From positions 1 through 64,000 of the forward strand of contig CANOVJ010000010.1 in assembly GCA_947570615.1 (NCBI GenBank): a DNA stretch of 64,000 nucleotides. Reading direction: 5' to 3'. Each line of letters opens with the position of its first letter. The first letter of the stretch is position 1. This document shows positions 8,472 to 18,701 of the stretch, piece by piece. The notes under the pieces are model-generated. The model worked only from the letters and a program-made list of their open reading frames with translations, did no database searches and had not been told where the DNA came from. This stretch comes from an uncultured Lachnospiraceae bacterium. Lineage in GTDB: Bacteria > Bacillota > Clostridia > Lachnospirales > Lachnospiraceae. Position numbers and translations under genes: made by a program.

Positions 8472-9878
8472 TCAGCGCGTAAGGAGAGAATTTCCAATGT
8501 TTACAACGTCTCCCGCGCCCATAGTTATCAACAGGTCGTTGGGGACAGCGTTTTCCAGAAGAAAATTTTCTGTCTCCTCAAAGGAAGAAAAATAATGGCA
8601 GTCTGTTCCGAGCTGCAGAACCTTCTGCTGCAGATCCCGGGAGCTGATACCGAGATCGTCGGTTTCCCTTGCGGGATAAATGTCGGTGAGAATCACATGA
8701 TCCGCCAGGGTGAGCGCCTTTGCAAACTCCTCCATAAAGGCCTTCGTGCGGGTATAGGTATGGGGCTGGAACACGCACCAGATGGATCTGTGGGGATATT
8801 TTGCGGCGGCGCGGAGGGTTGCGGTAATTTCCTCGGGGTGATGCGCATAATCATCTATCAGAGTAGCGCCCCTTACCACGCCCTTGTATTCAAAGCGGCG
8901 GTCGGTTCCGTGAAATCCCGCAAGCGCCTGACATACGGCGGATGGGTCGATAGAAAAGCGGTCCGCAAAGGCGACGGCCGCCATGGCGTTGTAGATATTG
9001 TGCTCGCCCGGAACCCCCAGGGAAATGCGAAGATCCTCCGGGAGGCTTCCCTGATCCGTCCCTTTCGGGGACTTTTTCCCGAGGAGGAAGCTGGCGCAGC
9101 CCTTTTCGTCGTAGGAGATCTCCCGGGGCCAGTAGTCGAAACGGGAATCGCTTCCGTAGGTGACCACCCGGCAGGGCAGATCCTGCAGGATCACATCAAC
9201 GGCGGGAATCTCGCCGTTGACAATGAGAACGCCGTCCTGTGGCAGAAGGGCCGCGAACCTGTGGAAGGAGCGGCGGATATCATGGATATCCTTGAAAAAG
9301 TCCAGATGATCCTCCCCCACGTTGAGTATGATCCCCACTTTGGGGAAAAAGTTCAGAAAGCTGTTGGTGTATTCGCAGGCCTCCGTCACAAAGTAGCCGG
9401 AATGGCCCACCCGGATATTCCCGCCGATGGATTTTAATATCCCGCCGATGGACAGGGTGGGGTCGGTGTCCGCCTTAAGAAGAATTTCCGCGATCATGGA
9501 GGTGGTGGTGGTCTTGCCGTGGGTGCCGCTCACGGCGATGGGAAGGTCGTAATTTCGCATGATTTGCCCCAGCAGCTCCCCCCTTGAGAGGAGAGGGATG
9601 CCCATTTCCAGGGCGGCCACATACTCCGGATTGTCGGTGTGGACAGCGCCGGTGTATACGGCCAGGTCGATATCGCCGTTTAAGTTGGAAGCCCTCTGGC
9701 CATAGTAGATTTTGGCTCCCATGGCGGACAGCATTTCCGTTAAGGGGGACGGCTTTGTGTCGGAGCCTGAGATGGTGAAGCCCTCCTCCCACAGGATTTT
9801 TGCCAGCCCGCTCATGCTGATTCCCCCGATCCCCATGAAATGGACATGGACGGGATGATTAAAATCTATCTGATACAT
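8472..9878 (-). CDS. murC: UDP-N-acetylmuramate--L-alanine ligase
   Basis: MurC adds L-alanine to UDP-N-acetylmuramic acid in peptidoglycan precursor synthesis in the cytoplasm. The 468-residue protein has the N-terminal UDP-binding motif GIGGISMSGLAKIL at about 13-26, the ATP-binding loop SGTHGKTTTTSMI near 115, and DDYAHHP near 345. The start at 9878 is supported by SD GGAGG seven bases upstream and by the conserved N-terminus YQIDFNHPVHVHFMG; the frame is open further upstream but without support. It is the first gene of the minus-strand block that leads into dnaD. Confidence 0.95.
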   Translation of the reverse strand: MYQIDFNHPVHVHFMGIGGISMSGLAKILWEEGFTISGSDTKPSPLTEMLSAMGAKIYYGQRASNLNGDIDLAVYTGAVHTDNPEYVAALEMGIPLLSRGELLGQIMRNYDLPIAVSGTHGKTTTTSMIAEILLKADTDPTLSIGGILKSIGGNIRVGHSGYFVTEACEYTNSFLNFFPKVGIILNVGEDHLDFFKDIHDIRRSFHRFAALLPQDGVLIVNGEIPAVDVILQDLPCRVVTYGSDSRFDYWPREISYDEKGCASFLLGKKSPKGTDQGSLPEDLRISLGVPGEHNIYNAMAAVAFADRFSIDPSAVCQALAGFHGTDRRFEYKGVVRGATLIDDYAHHPEEITATLRAAAKYPHRSIWCVFQPHTYTRTKAFMEEFAKALTLADHVILTDIYPARETDDLGISSRDLQQKVLQLGTDCHYFSSFEETENFLLENAVPNDLLITMGAGDVVNIGNSLLTR

Positions 9879-9914
9879 GATAAAACCTCCGTTTATAATA
9901 GTAGTCTTGACACA

Positions 9915-9943
9915 ATTATATAGAATTACACGGCAAAAACCAA
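9915..9943 (-). promoter_or_regulatory. Promoter of murC
   Basis: On the minus strand TTGGTT (plus 9938-9943) and TATAAT (plus 9915-9920) are 17 bases apart. The leader before the murC start is about 30 bases. Confidence 0.5.
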
Positions 9944-10086
9944 TGAGAAAATGAAAAAAGCTGTCGATTTGGGAAGGCCTGTGCAACATTCCGCAAAAAA
10001 ATCAGAGGAGTAGAATTTCCGGATCGGAAGGATTGTAAATTATCAACATAAAAATTATATTTTCACGGATGAATTTGTAAAAAATA

Positions 10087-10115
10087 TTCACTTTCAAGGG
10101 AATCTATGGTATACT
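10087..10115 (+). promoter_or_regulatory. Promoter of glgC-glgD
   Basis: TTCACT at 10087-10092 and TATACT at 10110-10115 are separated by 17 bases, with the extended -10 dinucleotide TG at 10107-10108. The surrounding sequence is AT-rich. Confidence 0.65.
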
Positions 10116-10162
10116 ATTCACACATTCTTAAAATGGTTACTACTTATATGAGGTGAAATGAC

Positions 10163-11437
10163 ATGATCAAGAAAGAAATGATTGCCATGCTGCTTGCGGG
10201 CGGTCAGGGAAGCCGGCTGGGAGTTCTGACTTCCAGGATGGCCAAACCGGCGGTATCCTTCGGAGGAAAGTACCGTATCATTGACTTTCCGCTGAGCAAC
10301 TGCATTAATTCCGGGGTCGACACGGTGGGTGTGCTGACCCAGTATCAGCCCCTGCGGCTGAACACTCACATCGGAATCGGGATTCCCTGGGATCTGGACA
10401 GAAACATAGGCGGAGTGACGGTTCTTCCCCCCTATGAGAAGAATGTCAACAGCGAGTGGTATACCGGAACCGCCAACGCGATCTATCAGAATCTGGAGTA
10501 TATGGAAAGCTTCCATCCGGAGTACATACTGATCCTCTCCGGAGATCATATTTATAAGATGGACTATGAGGTCATGCTGGATTTCCATAAGGAGAAGGGA
10601 GCGGAAGTGACCATAGCGGTCATGCCGGTTCCTGTGGAAGAGGCCAGAAGGTTCGGTATCATGATCACGGATAAGGACAGGAGGATCACTGACTTTGAGG
10701 AGAAGCCGGAAAATCCCAGAAGCAATCTGGCGTCCATGGGGATCTATATCTTCAACTGGAAGACCCTTAAGGAGGCGCTCCTGGTCAACGCCCATCTGCC
10801 CGGCCTGGATTTTGGCAAGCATGTGATCCCCTACTGCCATGGTAAGGGGAGCCCTCTCTATGCCTACGAGTTCAACGGCTACTGGAAGGATGTAGGCACC
10901 TTAAGCTCCTACTGGGAGGCCAACATGGAGCTCATCGATATTGTCCCGGAATTCAATCTCTATGAGGAATACTGGAAGATCTTCACCAAGAGCGAGATTC
11001 TTCCGCCGCAGTATATCGCGGCCGGCTCGGTGGCGGAGAGGAGCATTATCGGGGAGGGCTCGGAGATTTACGGCCAGGTGTACAATTCCGTGATCGGCTG
11101 CGGCGTCAGCGTTGGGAGGGATACCGTGATCCGGGATTCCATCATCATGAACAACACGCAGATCGGGCAGGGGTGCCAGATCACAAAGGCGATCGTGGCG
11201 GAGAACGTGCAGATCGCAGATCATGTCAGACTGGGAGAGGGGGAGGAAGTGCCGAACGAGACAGAACCGCATATCTACAGCGGCGGGCTGGTCACGGTAG
11301 GGGAGTTAAGTAAGATACCGGAAGGCGTTACGGCAGGCAAAAATACCTGTATATTCGGGGCGACCGTGAAGGAGGATTACCCGAATGGCTATCTGGCAGG
11401 GGGAAAAACATTGATTAAGGCAGGTGAAGAACAGTGA
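10163..11437 (+). CDS. glgC: Glucose-1-phosphate adenylyltransferase, catalytic subunit
   Basis: GlgC makes ADP-glucose from glucose 1-phosphate and ATP, the committed step of glycogen synthesis. The 424-residue protein opens with the nucleotidyltransferase motif [15 protein letters not shown], has the substrate region [13 protein letters not shown] near 100 and [13 protein letters not shown] near 130, and a C-terminal left-handed beta-helix (about 290-400). The start has the SD AGGTG at 10151-10155. Its stop overlaps the GTG start of glgD by four bases. Confidence 0.95.
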   Translation: MIKKEMIAMLLAGGQGSRLGVLTSRMAKPAVSFGGKYRIIDFPLSNCINSGVDTVGVLTQYQPLRLNTHIGIGIPWDLDRNIGGVTVLPPYEKNVNSEWYTGTANAIYQNLEYMESFHPEYILILSGDHIYKMDYEVMLDFHKEKGAEVTIAVMPVPVEEARRFGIMITDKDRRITDFEEKPENPRSNLASMGIYIFNWKTLKEALLVNAHLPGLDFGKHVIPYCHGKGSPLYAYEFNGYWKDVGTLSSYWEANMELIDIVPEFNLYEEYWKIFTKSEILPPQYIAAGSVAERSIIGEGSEIYGQVYNSVIGCGVSVGRDTVIRDSIIMNNTQIGQGCQITKAIVAENVQIADHVRLGEGEEVPNETEPHIYSGGLVTVGELSKIPEGVTAGKNTCIFGATVKEDYPNGYLAGGKTLIKAGEEQ

Positions 11438-12552
11438 GGGCGATCGGGATCATATTAGCAGGCGGAAACAGTCACAGAATGAAGGAGCTTTCCCGCAGGA
11501 GGGCGGTGTGCGCCATGCCCGTGGCGGGGAGCTACCGGAGCATCGATTTTGCTCTGAGCAATATGACGAATTCCCATATTCAGAAGGTGGCGGTATTTAC
11601 CCAGTACAATGCCGGGAGCCTGAACGAGCATCTGAATTCCTCCAAGTGGTGGGACTTTGGACGCAAGCAGGGGGGCCTTTATGTGTTCACTCCCGCGGTG
11701 ACTGCCGAGAGCAATTTCTGGTACAGGGGTACGGCGGACGCCATCGCGCAGAATCTTTCGTTTCTGAAAAACAGCCACGAGCCCTATGTGGTGATCGCTT
11801 CCGGCGACGGCGTGTATAAGCTGGACTACAACAAAGTCCTGGAATACCATATCGCCAAAAAGGCGGATATCACCGTCGTGTGCAAGGACATGGGGCCGGA
11901 TGTGGATGTGGAGCGCTTTGGCACGATCAGGATGAACGAGGAGAGCCGCATCGAGGAGTTCGAGGAAAAGCCTGTGGTGGCGAGATCCAACACCGTTTCC
12001 TGCGGAATCTATGTGATCAGAAGGCGTCAGCTTATCGAGATGATCGAGAAGAGCGCCGAGGAGGACAGGTACGATTTCGTGAAGGATATCCTGATTCGCT
12101 ACAGGAGTATGAAGAGGGTTTATGGGTACAAATTGAAGGATTACTGGAGGAACATAGCAACTGTTGAGGACTATTTCAACACAAATATGGATTTTCTCAA
12201 AGCAGAAATCAGGGATTACTTTTTTAAACAGTACCCGGATATTTACTCTAAGGTGGACGATCTGCCTCCTGCCAAATATAACGTGGGTTCGCAGACGAAA
12301 AACAGCCTGATTTCCAGCGGCTGTATCATTAACGGTACCGTGGAGGACTCGATAATCTTTAAGAAAGCCTTTGTGGGGAGCAACTGCTATATTAAGAATT
12401 CCATCATATTAAATGATGTCTATATCGGCGACAACACCCACATTGAGAACTGCATCGTGGAAAGCCGCGATACGATCAGGGCGAATTCGTATCATAAGGG
12501 CGCCGACGGTATCAAAATTGTAGTGGAGAGAAATGACAGGTACGTTATCTGA
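11434..12552 (+). CDS. glgD: GlgD, regulatory homologue of ADP-glucose pyrophosphorylase
   Basis: This 372-residue paralogue of GlgC forms the heteromeric GlgCD enzyme found in Firmicutes and modulates its activity. It keeps the fold ([18 protein letters not shown] at the N-terminus, beta-helix from about 280) but has changed catalytic positions: the GlgC motif GGQGSRL reads GGNSHRM and GDH reads GDG ([13 protein letters not shown]). GTG at 11434 is the start, within the glgC stop codon overlap, preceded by AGGTGAAG. Confidence 0.92.
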   Translation: MRAIGIILAGGNSHRMKELSRRRAVCAMPVAGSYRSIDFALSNMTNSHIQKVAVFTQYNAGSLNEHLNSSKWWDFGRKQGGLYVFTPAVTAESNFWYRGTADAIAQNLSFLKNSHEPYVVIASGDGVYKLDYNKVLEYHIAKKADITVVCKDMGPDVDVERFGTIRMNEESRIEEFEEKPVVARSNTVSCGIYVIRRRQLIEMIEKSAEEDRYDFVKDILIRYRSMKRVYGYKLKDYWRNIATVEDYFNTNMDFLKAEIRDYFFKQYPDIYSKVDDLPPAKYNVGSQTKNSLISSGCIINGTVEDSIIFKKAFVGSNCYIKNSIILNDVYIGDNTHIENCIVESRDTIRANSYHKGADGIKIVVERNDRYVI

Positions 12553-12657
12553 GGTTAATGCGTATCGTGTGAGTGGCAGTCCGGCTTATGGCTGATTGCA
12601 AAGCGCGATGATCGTTGTGGATGCAAAGTGAGAAGGTCTGATCAAGGGGGACGAAGT

Positions 12658-12939
12658 ATGCAGATTACGGATGTACGGGTAAGAAAGATTACCAAAGAGG
12701 GCAAGATGCGCGCCATCGTCTCAATCACTATTGACGATGAATTTGTTATTCACGACATCAAGGTGATAGAGGGAGATAAGGGGCTGTTTATCGCAATGCC
12801 AAGCAAGAAGGCTACGGACGGTGAGTATCGGGATATTGCCCATCCCATCAACTCAGCGACCAGGGAGAGAGTGCAGGCGACAATTCTGGAGAAATACCAG
12901 ATGGCGCTGCTCGAGCCGGAGAGGGAAGAATCAGAGTGA
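12658..12939 (+). CDS. spoVG: Septation/sporulation regulator SpoVG
   Basis: SpoVG is a small nucleic-acid-binding regulator conserved in Firmicutes. The product of 93 residues starts [11 protein letters not shown] and contains the family signature [11 protein letters not shown] and FIAMPSKK. The start at 12658 is preceded by AAGGGGG at 12644-12650; an upstream in-frame start at 12628 lacks support. It stands alone between glgD and a strong terminator. Confidence 0.95.
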   Translation: MQITDVRVRKITKEGKMRAIVSITIDDEFVIHDIKVIEGDKGLFIAMPSKKATDGEYRDIAHPINSATRERVQATILEKYQMALLEPEREESE

Positions 12940-12957
12940 GTTTTCAAAGGTTTAGAA

Positions 12958-12987
12958 GCCCGGACAGAGCGGGAATTCTGTCCGGGC
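12958..12987 (+). terminator. Strong hairpin downstream of spoVG
   Basis: GCCCGGACAGA and TCTGTCCGGGC form a perfect 11-base-pair stem with an 8-base loop, 18 bases after the spoVG stop. It lacks a T-run, so it may stabilise the 3' end; a T-rich terminator follows. Confidence 0.55.
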
Positions 12988-13032
12988 CCTGCACTGCCGG
13001 ACCTGAAAATCCGGATGTGTGATACAGAGGGC

Positions 13033-13057
13033 AGAGCGGAGCTTTGCTCTTTTTTTT
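13033..13057 (+). terminator. Rho-independent terminator after spoVG
   Basis: AGAGC and GCTCT can pair around a small loop and are followed by a run of eight T at 13050-13057. The stem is short but the T-run is strong. Confidence 0.6.
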
Positions 13058-13069
13058 GTGGGAAAAATA

Positions 13070-13078
13070 TGGTATGAT
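13070..13078 (+). promoter_or_regulatory. Extended -10 element upstream of pth
   Basis: TGG followed by TATGAT (13073-13078) forms an extended -10; the region where a -35 would lie is the T-run of the preceding terminator, so no -35 is seen. Confidence 0.45.
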
Positions 13079-13120
13079 GGCGGGGTGGCTTTTTCGGACA
13101 GTACGGTAAGGGGTATAAAG

Positions 13121-13702
13121 ATGTTTATTATTGCAGGACTTGGGAATCCGGGGAAGGAATATGCGCAGACGAGGCATAACGCCGGATATATGGTGATAGA
13201 TGAGCTGGCGGAGAAATATAATATTTCTGTGATGACAGTGAAGAACAGGGCGCTGGTGGGAAAGGGAACCATCGAAGGGCAGAAGGTGATCCTGGTCAAG
13301 CCCATCACTTTTATGAATGCCAGCGGGGAGAGCATCCGGCCCCTGGCGGATTATTATAAAATCGATCCACAGGAGGAGCTGATCGTGATTTCCGACGATA
13401 TCACGCTGGCCCCCGGACAGATCCGGATCCGGAAGAAGGGAAGCAGCGGAGGCCACAACGGGCTTAAAAGCATTATCCGCCACCTGGGAAGCGAGGATTT
13501 TAAGAGGATCCGGGTGGGAGTGGGAGAAAAGCCGAAGGGATACGATCTGGTGGACTACGTGCTGGGGCATTTTTCCGGGGAAGAGAAAAAGCTCATGGAG
13601 GAAGGATGCGCAAGGGCGGCGGAGGCGGCACGGATGATGCTGACCGGGGATACGGATCGGGCGATGAATGAATATAATCGAAAGACGCAGATACAGGACT
13701 GA
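13121..13702 (+). CDS. pth: Peptidyl-tRNA hydrolase
   Basis: Pth recycles peptidyl-tRNA released from stalled ribosomes. The 193-residue protein starts MFIIAGLGNPGKEYAQTRHN, giving the conserved Asn and catalytic His within the first 21 residues, and has the motif TFMNASGES near 65 and KGSSGGHNGLKS near 105. SD GGTAAGGGG precedes ATG 13121. mfd follows after 67 bases, the usual pth-mfd order of Firmicutes. Confidence 0.95.
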   Translation: MFIIAGLGNPGKEYAQTRHNAGYMVIDELAEKYNISVMTVKNRALVGKGTIEGQKVILVKPITFMNASGESIRPLADYYKIDPQEELIVISDDITLAPGQIRIRKKGSSGGHNGLKSIIRHLGSEDFKRIRVGVGEKPKGYDLVDYVLGHFSGEEKKLMEEGCARAAEAARMMLTGDTDRAMNEYNRKTQIQD

Positions 13703-13769
13703 GTGACCTTTCCGGTTTTTGCCTGCCGGATATGGATTCGCCCCGGACGGGGCGGGAGGAAGGATTAGA

Positions 13770-16700
13770 ATGAGGGTATTGACGGCTCCCCTGATGGAAC
13801 TGGGAGAATTTGAGGAGATAAAAAAGGGGCTGGACCGGCAGAACAGCTACTGCGCCAGCCTGACAGGCTGTATGGAGTCCCAGAAGCTTCATATGATATA
13901 TGGGCTGGGAGAGGGCTTTCAGAACAGGCTGATTATTACCTTCAGCGATCTGCGGGTGAAGGAGATGCTGGAGGATTACCGTTTTTATGACAGAAATGTC
14001 ATGGCGTATCCGGCCAGGGATCTGATCTTTTACCAGGCGGACGTCCACGGCAATCAGCTCGTGACGGAGCGGATCCGGTGTCTTCGAAGGATGCTGGAGG
14101 GAAAGCCGGTAACGGTGATCACCACATTCAGCGCGCTGATGGCTCCGCAGATTCCGCCAGACGTCTGGAGGAAGCATCTTCTCTCCATCAACAGCAAAAG
14201 TCAGATCGATGAGAAGGAGCTGGCCAGACGTCTGGTGGAGATGGGGTATGAGAAGAACTATCAGGTGGAAGCCCCCGGCCAGTTCAGTATAAGGGGCGGA
14301 ATCGTGGATATTTTCGACCTGACGGAGGAGAATCCTTACCGGATCGAGCTCTGGGGGGATGCAGTGGAGTCCATTCGCAGCTTCGATGTGCTCAGTCAGC
14401 GCTCCATCGAAACGCTCTCCGGTATTACCGTCTATCCGGCCGGGGAAATGCTGCTCTCCGAAAAGCGTCTGAGGGCGGGGATGGAGAGGATCGAAAAGGA
14501 GGCGGAGGAATTTTCCCGAAAGCTGCGCCGGGACTGCAGGACGCAGGAGGCGCACCGGATAACGGAGCAGATCAGGGAACTCTCGGAGCAGGTATATGAG
14601 CTGCGCAATCTGGTGAATCTGGATTCCTATGTGCATTACTTTTATGAGAATACGGTTTCCTTCCTGGAGCTCTTCGAACGAAGCGAAACCTGTGTTTTCG
14701 TGGACGAACCGGCCAGGGTGGAGGAGCATGCGCAGGCGGTGGAGCTGGAGTTTCGGGAGAGTATGGCACACAGGCTGGAAAAGGGGTATCTTCTGCCCGG
14801 GCAGATGGACCTTTTATTCTCCGCCCAGGAGGCAGCCGCGAAGCTGGAGCGGGGGCGTATGGTTACGCTTGCGGCGCTGGATCTGAAGAACGCGCTCTTT
14901 AAGGCAGGCAGGAAGGCGGATATCCCGGTTAAAAGCATTTCTTCCTATAATAATAGCTTTGAGGCTCTGGTGCAGGATCTGCGGCGTTATAAGAGAAACG
15001 GATACCGGATTCTGCTCCTGTCGGGCTCGCGGACCAGGGCCGCAAGGCTGGCGCAGGATCTGATGGAGGAGGAGCTTGCGGCCTTTTATACGGAGGATCC
15101 CGACAGGGAGCTCGAGGCGGGGGAGATCATGACCTTCTACGGCCGGGTGCTCAGGGGTTTTGAATACCCTCTGCTCAAGTTCGCGGTGATCTCCGAGAGC
15201 GATATCTTCGGCGCGGACAAGAAAAAGAAGAAGAAAAGGAAGCGGTACGAGGGCCGGAAAATCAACGACTTTAACGAGCTTAAGGTGGGAGATTATGTGG
15301 TTCACGAGAATCACGGGCTTGGAATCTACCGGGGCATTGAAAAGGTGGAGGTGGAGAAGGTAGTCAGGGACTACATCAGGATCGAATACCGGGACGGCGG
15401 GAGCCTTTATGTGCTGGCCACCGGACTGGACGTGATCCAGAAATACGCCTCCGCCGACGCGAAACGTCCCAAACTGAACAGACTGGGAACCCAGGAGTGG
15501 AACCGCACACGAAGCAGGGTAAAGGAGGCCACCGGGGAGATCGCCAGGGATCTGGTGGAGCTCTACGCCGCCCGCCAGCAGAAAAACGGGTACCAGTATG
15601 GAAAGGACACAATCTGGCAGAAGGAGTTCGAGGAGATGTTTCCCTTTGAGGAGACAGAGGGACAGCTCTCGGCCATTGCCGAAACCAAGGCGGATATGGA
15701 GAGCACGCGGATCATGGATCGGCTGATCTGCGGGGACGTGGGCTATGGAAAGACGGAGATCGCCATACGCGCCGCCTTCAAGGCCGTCCAGGAGGGGAAG
15801 CAGGTGGTGTATCTGGTGCCCACCACCATTCTGGCCCAGCAGCACTACAGCACCTTTGTCCAGAGGCTGAAGGACTTCCCGGTGCGGATCGATCTGCTCT
15901 CCCGGTTCCGCACCGGCGCGGAACAGAAAAAGACAGTGGAGGATCTGAAAAAGGGGCTGGTGGATATTGTGATCGGTACCCACAGAGTTCTCTCTGCGGA
16001 CGTGGTCTATAAGGATCTGGGGCTTCTGATCATCGATGAGGAGCAGCGCTTCGGGGTTACCCACAAGGAAAAGATCAAGAAGCTCAGGGAAAACGTGGAC
16101 GTGCTGACCCTCACCGCCACTCCGATTCCCAGAACCCTTCATATGAGCCTGATCGGAATCCGGGATATGAGTGTGCTGGAGGAAGCGCCAAACGACAGGA
16201 TGCCGATTCAGACCTACGTGATGGAGTACAATGAGGAGATGGTGCGGGAGGCCATTGTCAGGGAGCTGTCCAGACAGGGGCAGGTATACTATGTCTATAA
16301 CAGAGTAAACAATATTGCGGACGTGGCGGCCACCGTACAGAATCTGGCGCCGGAGGCGTCGGTGGCCTTTGCCCATGGCCAGATGAACGAGCGGGAGCTC
16401 GAGCGCATTATGTACGATTTCATAAGCGGGGAGATCGACGTGCTGGTGTCCACCACGATCATCGAGACAGGGCTGGACATATCCAACGTGAATACCATTA
16501 TCGTCCACGATTCGGACCGCATGGGCCTTTCCCAGCTCTATCAGCTCCGGGGACGGGTGGGGCGCAGCAACCGCACCGCCTACGCCTTTCTCATGTACCG
16601 CAGGGATAAGATGCTCAAAGAGGTTGCGGAAAAGAGACTGGCAGCGATCAAAGAGTTCACCGACCTGGGGAGCGGCTTCCGCATCGCCATGCGGGATCTG

Positions 16701-17306
16701 GAGATCCGGGGGGCGGGAAACCTTCTGGGAGCCAGACAGCATGGCCATATGCAGGCAGTGGGGTACGATCTGTACTGCAAGATGCTCAACGAGGCGGTAA
16801 AGGGGTTAAAGGGCGAGAGCGTCCAGGAGGATTTCAACACCACCGTGGATCTGAATGTGGACGCCTTTATTCCGCCGGCCTACATCGTCAACGAAATTCA
16901 GAAGCTGGATATCTACAAGCGGATCGCCGGGATTGAGAGTCAGACGGAGTGCGACGATATGAAGGGAGAGCTCCTGGACCGGTTCGGGGAGATTCCGGGG
17001 GCGGTGGAAAATCTGTTCCGCATCTCCATGATCCGGGTAAACGCCCACAGGCTGTATCTGACGGAGGTAAAGGGGAGAGACGGACAGATCCGGTTCCTTT
17101 TTAAGCCGGACGCGCAGATCAGGCCGGAGGGGATTCCCGTACTCTTGAAAAAGCACCCAAAGCTTTCCTTTAACGCGAAAGGGACGCCCTTCTTTCTGCT
17201 GCGCTATCAGAAATGCGGAGTGGTGGAGAAGGACGCCCAGATACTTTTGCAGTACACGGAGGATATTCTTCTGGCCATGGAGAGGGAGCTGGGCGGGGTG
17301 CAGTGA
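13770..17306 (+). CDS. mfd: Transcription-repair coupling factor
   Basis: Mfd removes RNA polymerase stalled at DNA damage and recruits UvrA. The 1178-residue protein contains the N-terminal UvrB-like module (about 1-450), the polymerase-interacting domain ([20 protein letters not shown] near 510), SF2 helicase motifs GDVGYGKTE near 655 and IIDEEQRFG near 756, and the translocation motif ([13 protein letters not shown] near 985). The start at 13770 has a GGGAGGAAGG SD; in-frame sequence before it is not conserved. A lysine-rich stretch [13 protein letters not shown] near 490 is unusual but harmless-looking. Confidence 0.96.
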   Translation: MRVLTAPLMELGEFEEIKKGLDRQNSYCASLTGCMESQKLHMIYGLGEGFQNRLIITFSDLRVKEMLEDYRFYDRNVMAYPARDLIFYQADVHGNQLVTERIRCLRRMLEGKPVTVITTFSALMAPQIPPDVWRKHLLSINSKSQIDEKELARRLVEMGYEKNYQVEAPGQFSIRGGIVDIFDLTEENPYRIELWGDAVESIRSFDVLSQRSIETLSGITVYPAGEMLLSEKRLRAGMERIEKEAEEFSRKLRRDCRTQEAHRITEQIRELSEQVYELRNLVNLDSYVHYFYENTVSFLELFERSETCVFVDEPARVEEHAQAVELEFRESMAHRLEKGYLLPGQMDLLFSAQEAAAKLERGRMVTLAALDLKNALFKAGRKADIPVKSISSYNNSFEALVQDLRRYKRNGYRILLLSGSRTRAARLAQDLMEEELAAFYTEDPDRELEAGEIMTFYGRVLRGFEYPLLKFAVISESDIFGADKKKKKKRKRYEGRKINDFNELKVGDYVVHENHGLGIYRGIEKVEVEKVVRDYIRIEYRDGGSLYVLATGLDVIQKYASADAKRPKLNRLGTQEWNRTRSRVKEATGEIARDLVELYAARQQKNGYQYGKDTIWQKEFEEMFPFEETEGQLSAIAETKADMESTRIMDRLICGDVGYGKTEIAIRAAFKAVQEGKQVVYLVPTTILAQQHYSTFVQRLKDFPVRIDLLSRFRTGAEQKKTVEDLKKGLVDIVIGTHRVLSADVVYKDLGLLIIDEEQRFGVTHKEKIKKLRENVDVLTLTATPIPRTLHMSLIGIRDMSVLEEAPNDRMPIQTYVMEYNEEMVREAIVRELSRQGQVYYVYNRVNNIADVAATVQNLAPEASVAFAHGQMNERELERIMYDFISGEIDVLVSTTIIETGLDISNVNTIIVHDSDRMGLSQLYQLRGRVGRSNRTAYAFLMYRRDKMLKEVAEKRLAAIKEFTDLGSGFRIAMRDLEIRGAGNLLGARQHGHMQAVGYDLYCKMLNEAVKGLKGESVQEDFNTTVDLNVDAFIPPAYIVNEIQKLDIYKRIAGIESQTECDDMKGELLDRFGEIPGAVENLFRISMIRVNAHRLYLTEVKGRDGQIRFLFKPDAQIRPEGIPVLLKKHPKLSFNAKGTPFFLLRYQKCGVVEKDAQILLQYTEDILLAMERELGGVQ

Positions 17307-17346
17307 GCGTATGCGTACAGCCCTGCCCCTGCGCTCTCACGGCCCG

Positions 17347-18471
17347 TCAGCGGTTCTTATATTTATTGACTATGGCGGTCATCTGATCCCATTTGGCCTC
17401 CATGTCAGCCACCAGCTTAAACTGGGTCCTGGCCCGGTCAAGGTTGTGGTTTTCGCGGTGGATCTTAAAGTAGACGTCGCCTGAAAGGAAATCCGCCAGG
17501 AAGCGGATGCCGCATTCATAGGTCATCAGCTTGGCCCCCATGGGAAGCATTTCGATCTCCTTTTCGGTAAGGCTTCCGTCGCAGCCCTCCAGATAGCCTC
17601 TGGTGAAGGCCTCGAACAGATTAAGGTCCAGCTCCACCCTGGTTAAATCCTGCTCGTCCTCCGCCCCGGTGCTGGCGCCGAAGCGGATGGAATCGCCGAA
17701 ATCATAATGAGAAAGTCCCGGCATCACCGTGTCAAGGTCGATGATGCAGAGGGCTTTTTTGCTTTGCGCGTCAAAGAGGATGTTGTTGAGCTTGGTGTCG
17801 TTGTGGGTTACCCGAAGGGGCAGCTCGCCCCTGGCAAGCAGGTCGGTGAGAGCGGCGGTTTCCGCCTCCCGCTCAAGGGCAAAGGCAATCTCTTTTTCAG
17901 CCAGGGACACCCGGTGCGCCGCATCCTCCTCAACCGCCCTCTTAAAGTCCTGAAAACGGGAGGGAGTGTTGTGGAAATTGGGGATCGTCTCGTGGAGTGT
18001 GTCCGCCGGGTAATCTGCCAGCATCTTCTGGAAATTGCCAAAGGCCACGGCGCTGTCATAGAAGTCCCCGGCGTTCTCCACCATCTCCAGGCAGAGGGTG
18101 TTTTCGATAAACAGAAAAACCCGCCAGAAATTATGGTCCTCATCCTCATAGCAGCTCTCCCCGGCTGCGGTTCTGACCACGTTTAAGGTTTCCCGGTCGG
18201 CGTCGCCCCCCTTCTCAAGGATGATCCTGCGCAGATACTCCGTCACGTTCACCACGTTCTCCATCAGCTCCCGGGGCTTTTTGAAGATGGAGTGATTCAT
18301 TCTCTGGAGAATGTAGCGGGCGGTTTTTCCCTCCGGCGTCTCATAAACCAGCAGATAGGTGTCGTTGATATGTCCGTTTCCGTAAGGACGTTTTTCTTTC
18401 AGTGCGCCTTTGATGGCAAACTGTGCAATGGCCTCGTCGATTCTTAAGCAGGCCGCGTTTTCCTGATTCAT
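17347..18471 (-). CDS. NahK-like N-acetylhexosamine 1-kinase (APH fold)
   Basis: The 374-residue protein matches the known Bifidobacterium N-acetylhexosamine 1-kinase in many diagnostic blocks: YGNGHINDTYLL near the start, YILQRMNHSIF, the catalytic LRVTHNDTKLNNILFD near 224, IIDLDTVMPG near 247 and DFGDSIRFGAS. It should phosphorylate GlcNAc or GalNAc at C1 with ATP, feeding salvage of host glycan sugars to UDP-HexNAc. The start at 18471 has SD AAAGGAAA. It faces mfd tail to tail with no evident terminator, and is divergent from the Na/Pi transporter. Substrate preference cannot be read from sequence. Confidence 0.83.
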   Translation of the reverse strand: MNQENAACLRIDEAIAQFAIKGALKEKRPYGNGHINDTYLLVYETPEGKTARYILQRMNHSIFKKPRELMENVVNVTEYLRRIILEKGGDADRETLNVVRTAAGESCYEDEDHNFWRVFLFIENTLCLEMVENAGDFYDSAVAFGNFQKMLADYPADTLHETIPNFHNTPSRFQDFKRAVEEDAAHRVSLAEKEIAFALEREAETAALTDLLARGELPLRVTHNDTKLNNILFDAQSKKALCIIDLDTVMPGLSHYDFGDSIRFGASTGAEDEQDLTRVELDLNLFEAFTRGYLEGCDGSLTEKEIEMLPMGAKLMTYECGIRFLADFLSGDVYFKIHRENHNLDRARTQFKLVADMEAKWDQMTAIVNKYKNR

Positions 18472-18516
18472 AAGTGTTTCCTTTCGTATTTGTATGATGA
18501 GTCCAATATAGCAGAA

Positions 18517-18522
18517 ATTATA
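18517..18522 (-). promoter_or_regulatory. Likely -10 element of the nahK-like gene
   Basis: On the minus strand TATAAT lies about 46 bases upstream of the start codon and directly abuts the repeat half-site at 18521-18531. No good -35 is seen, consistent with an activated or tightly regulated promoter. Confidence 0.4.
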
Positions 18523-18573
18523 TAGTTTGTCTATGAAATCCATCTATAAAAAAGGGATTCTGGACAAACTATA
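18521..18573. promoter_or_regulatory. Inverted-repeat operator, ROK-repressor-like
   Basis: TATAGTTTGTC (18521-18531) and its exact reverse complement GACAAACTATA (18563-18573) flank 31 bases in the divergent region. AGTTTGT/ACAAACT half-sites resemble operators of ROK-family sugar repressors such as XylR. The first copy overlaps the predicted nahK -10. Confidence 0.5.
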
Positions 18574-18701
18574 CAATTTTGATTATGTGAAAATAGAGTA
18601 TTCAAAAGCCCGGAAATAGTGTACAATAAAAAGTATGGTTTTACTCACATAAGGATATTAAGGTACGAAAGGCTGCCATGCGCGGCAGAATGAGAGGAAA
18701 A

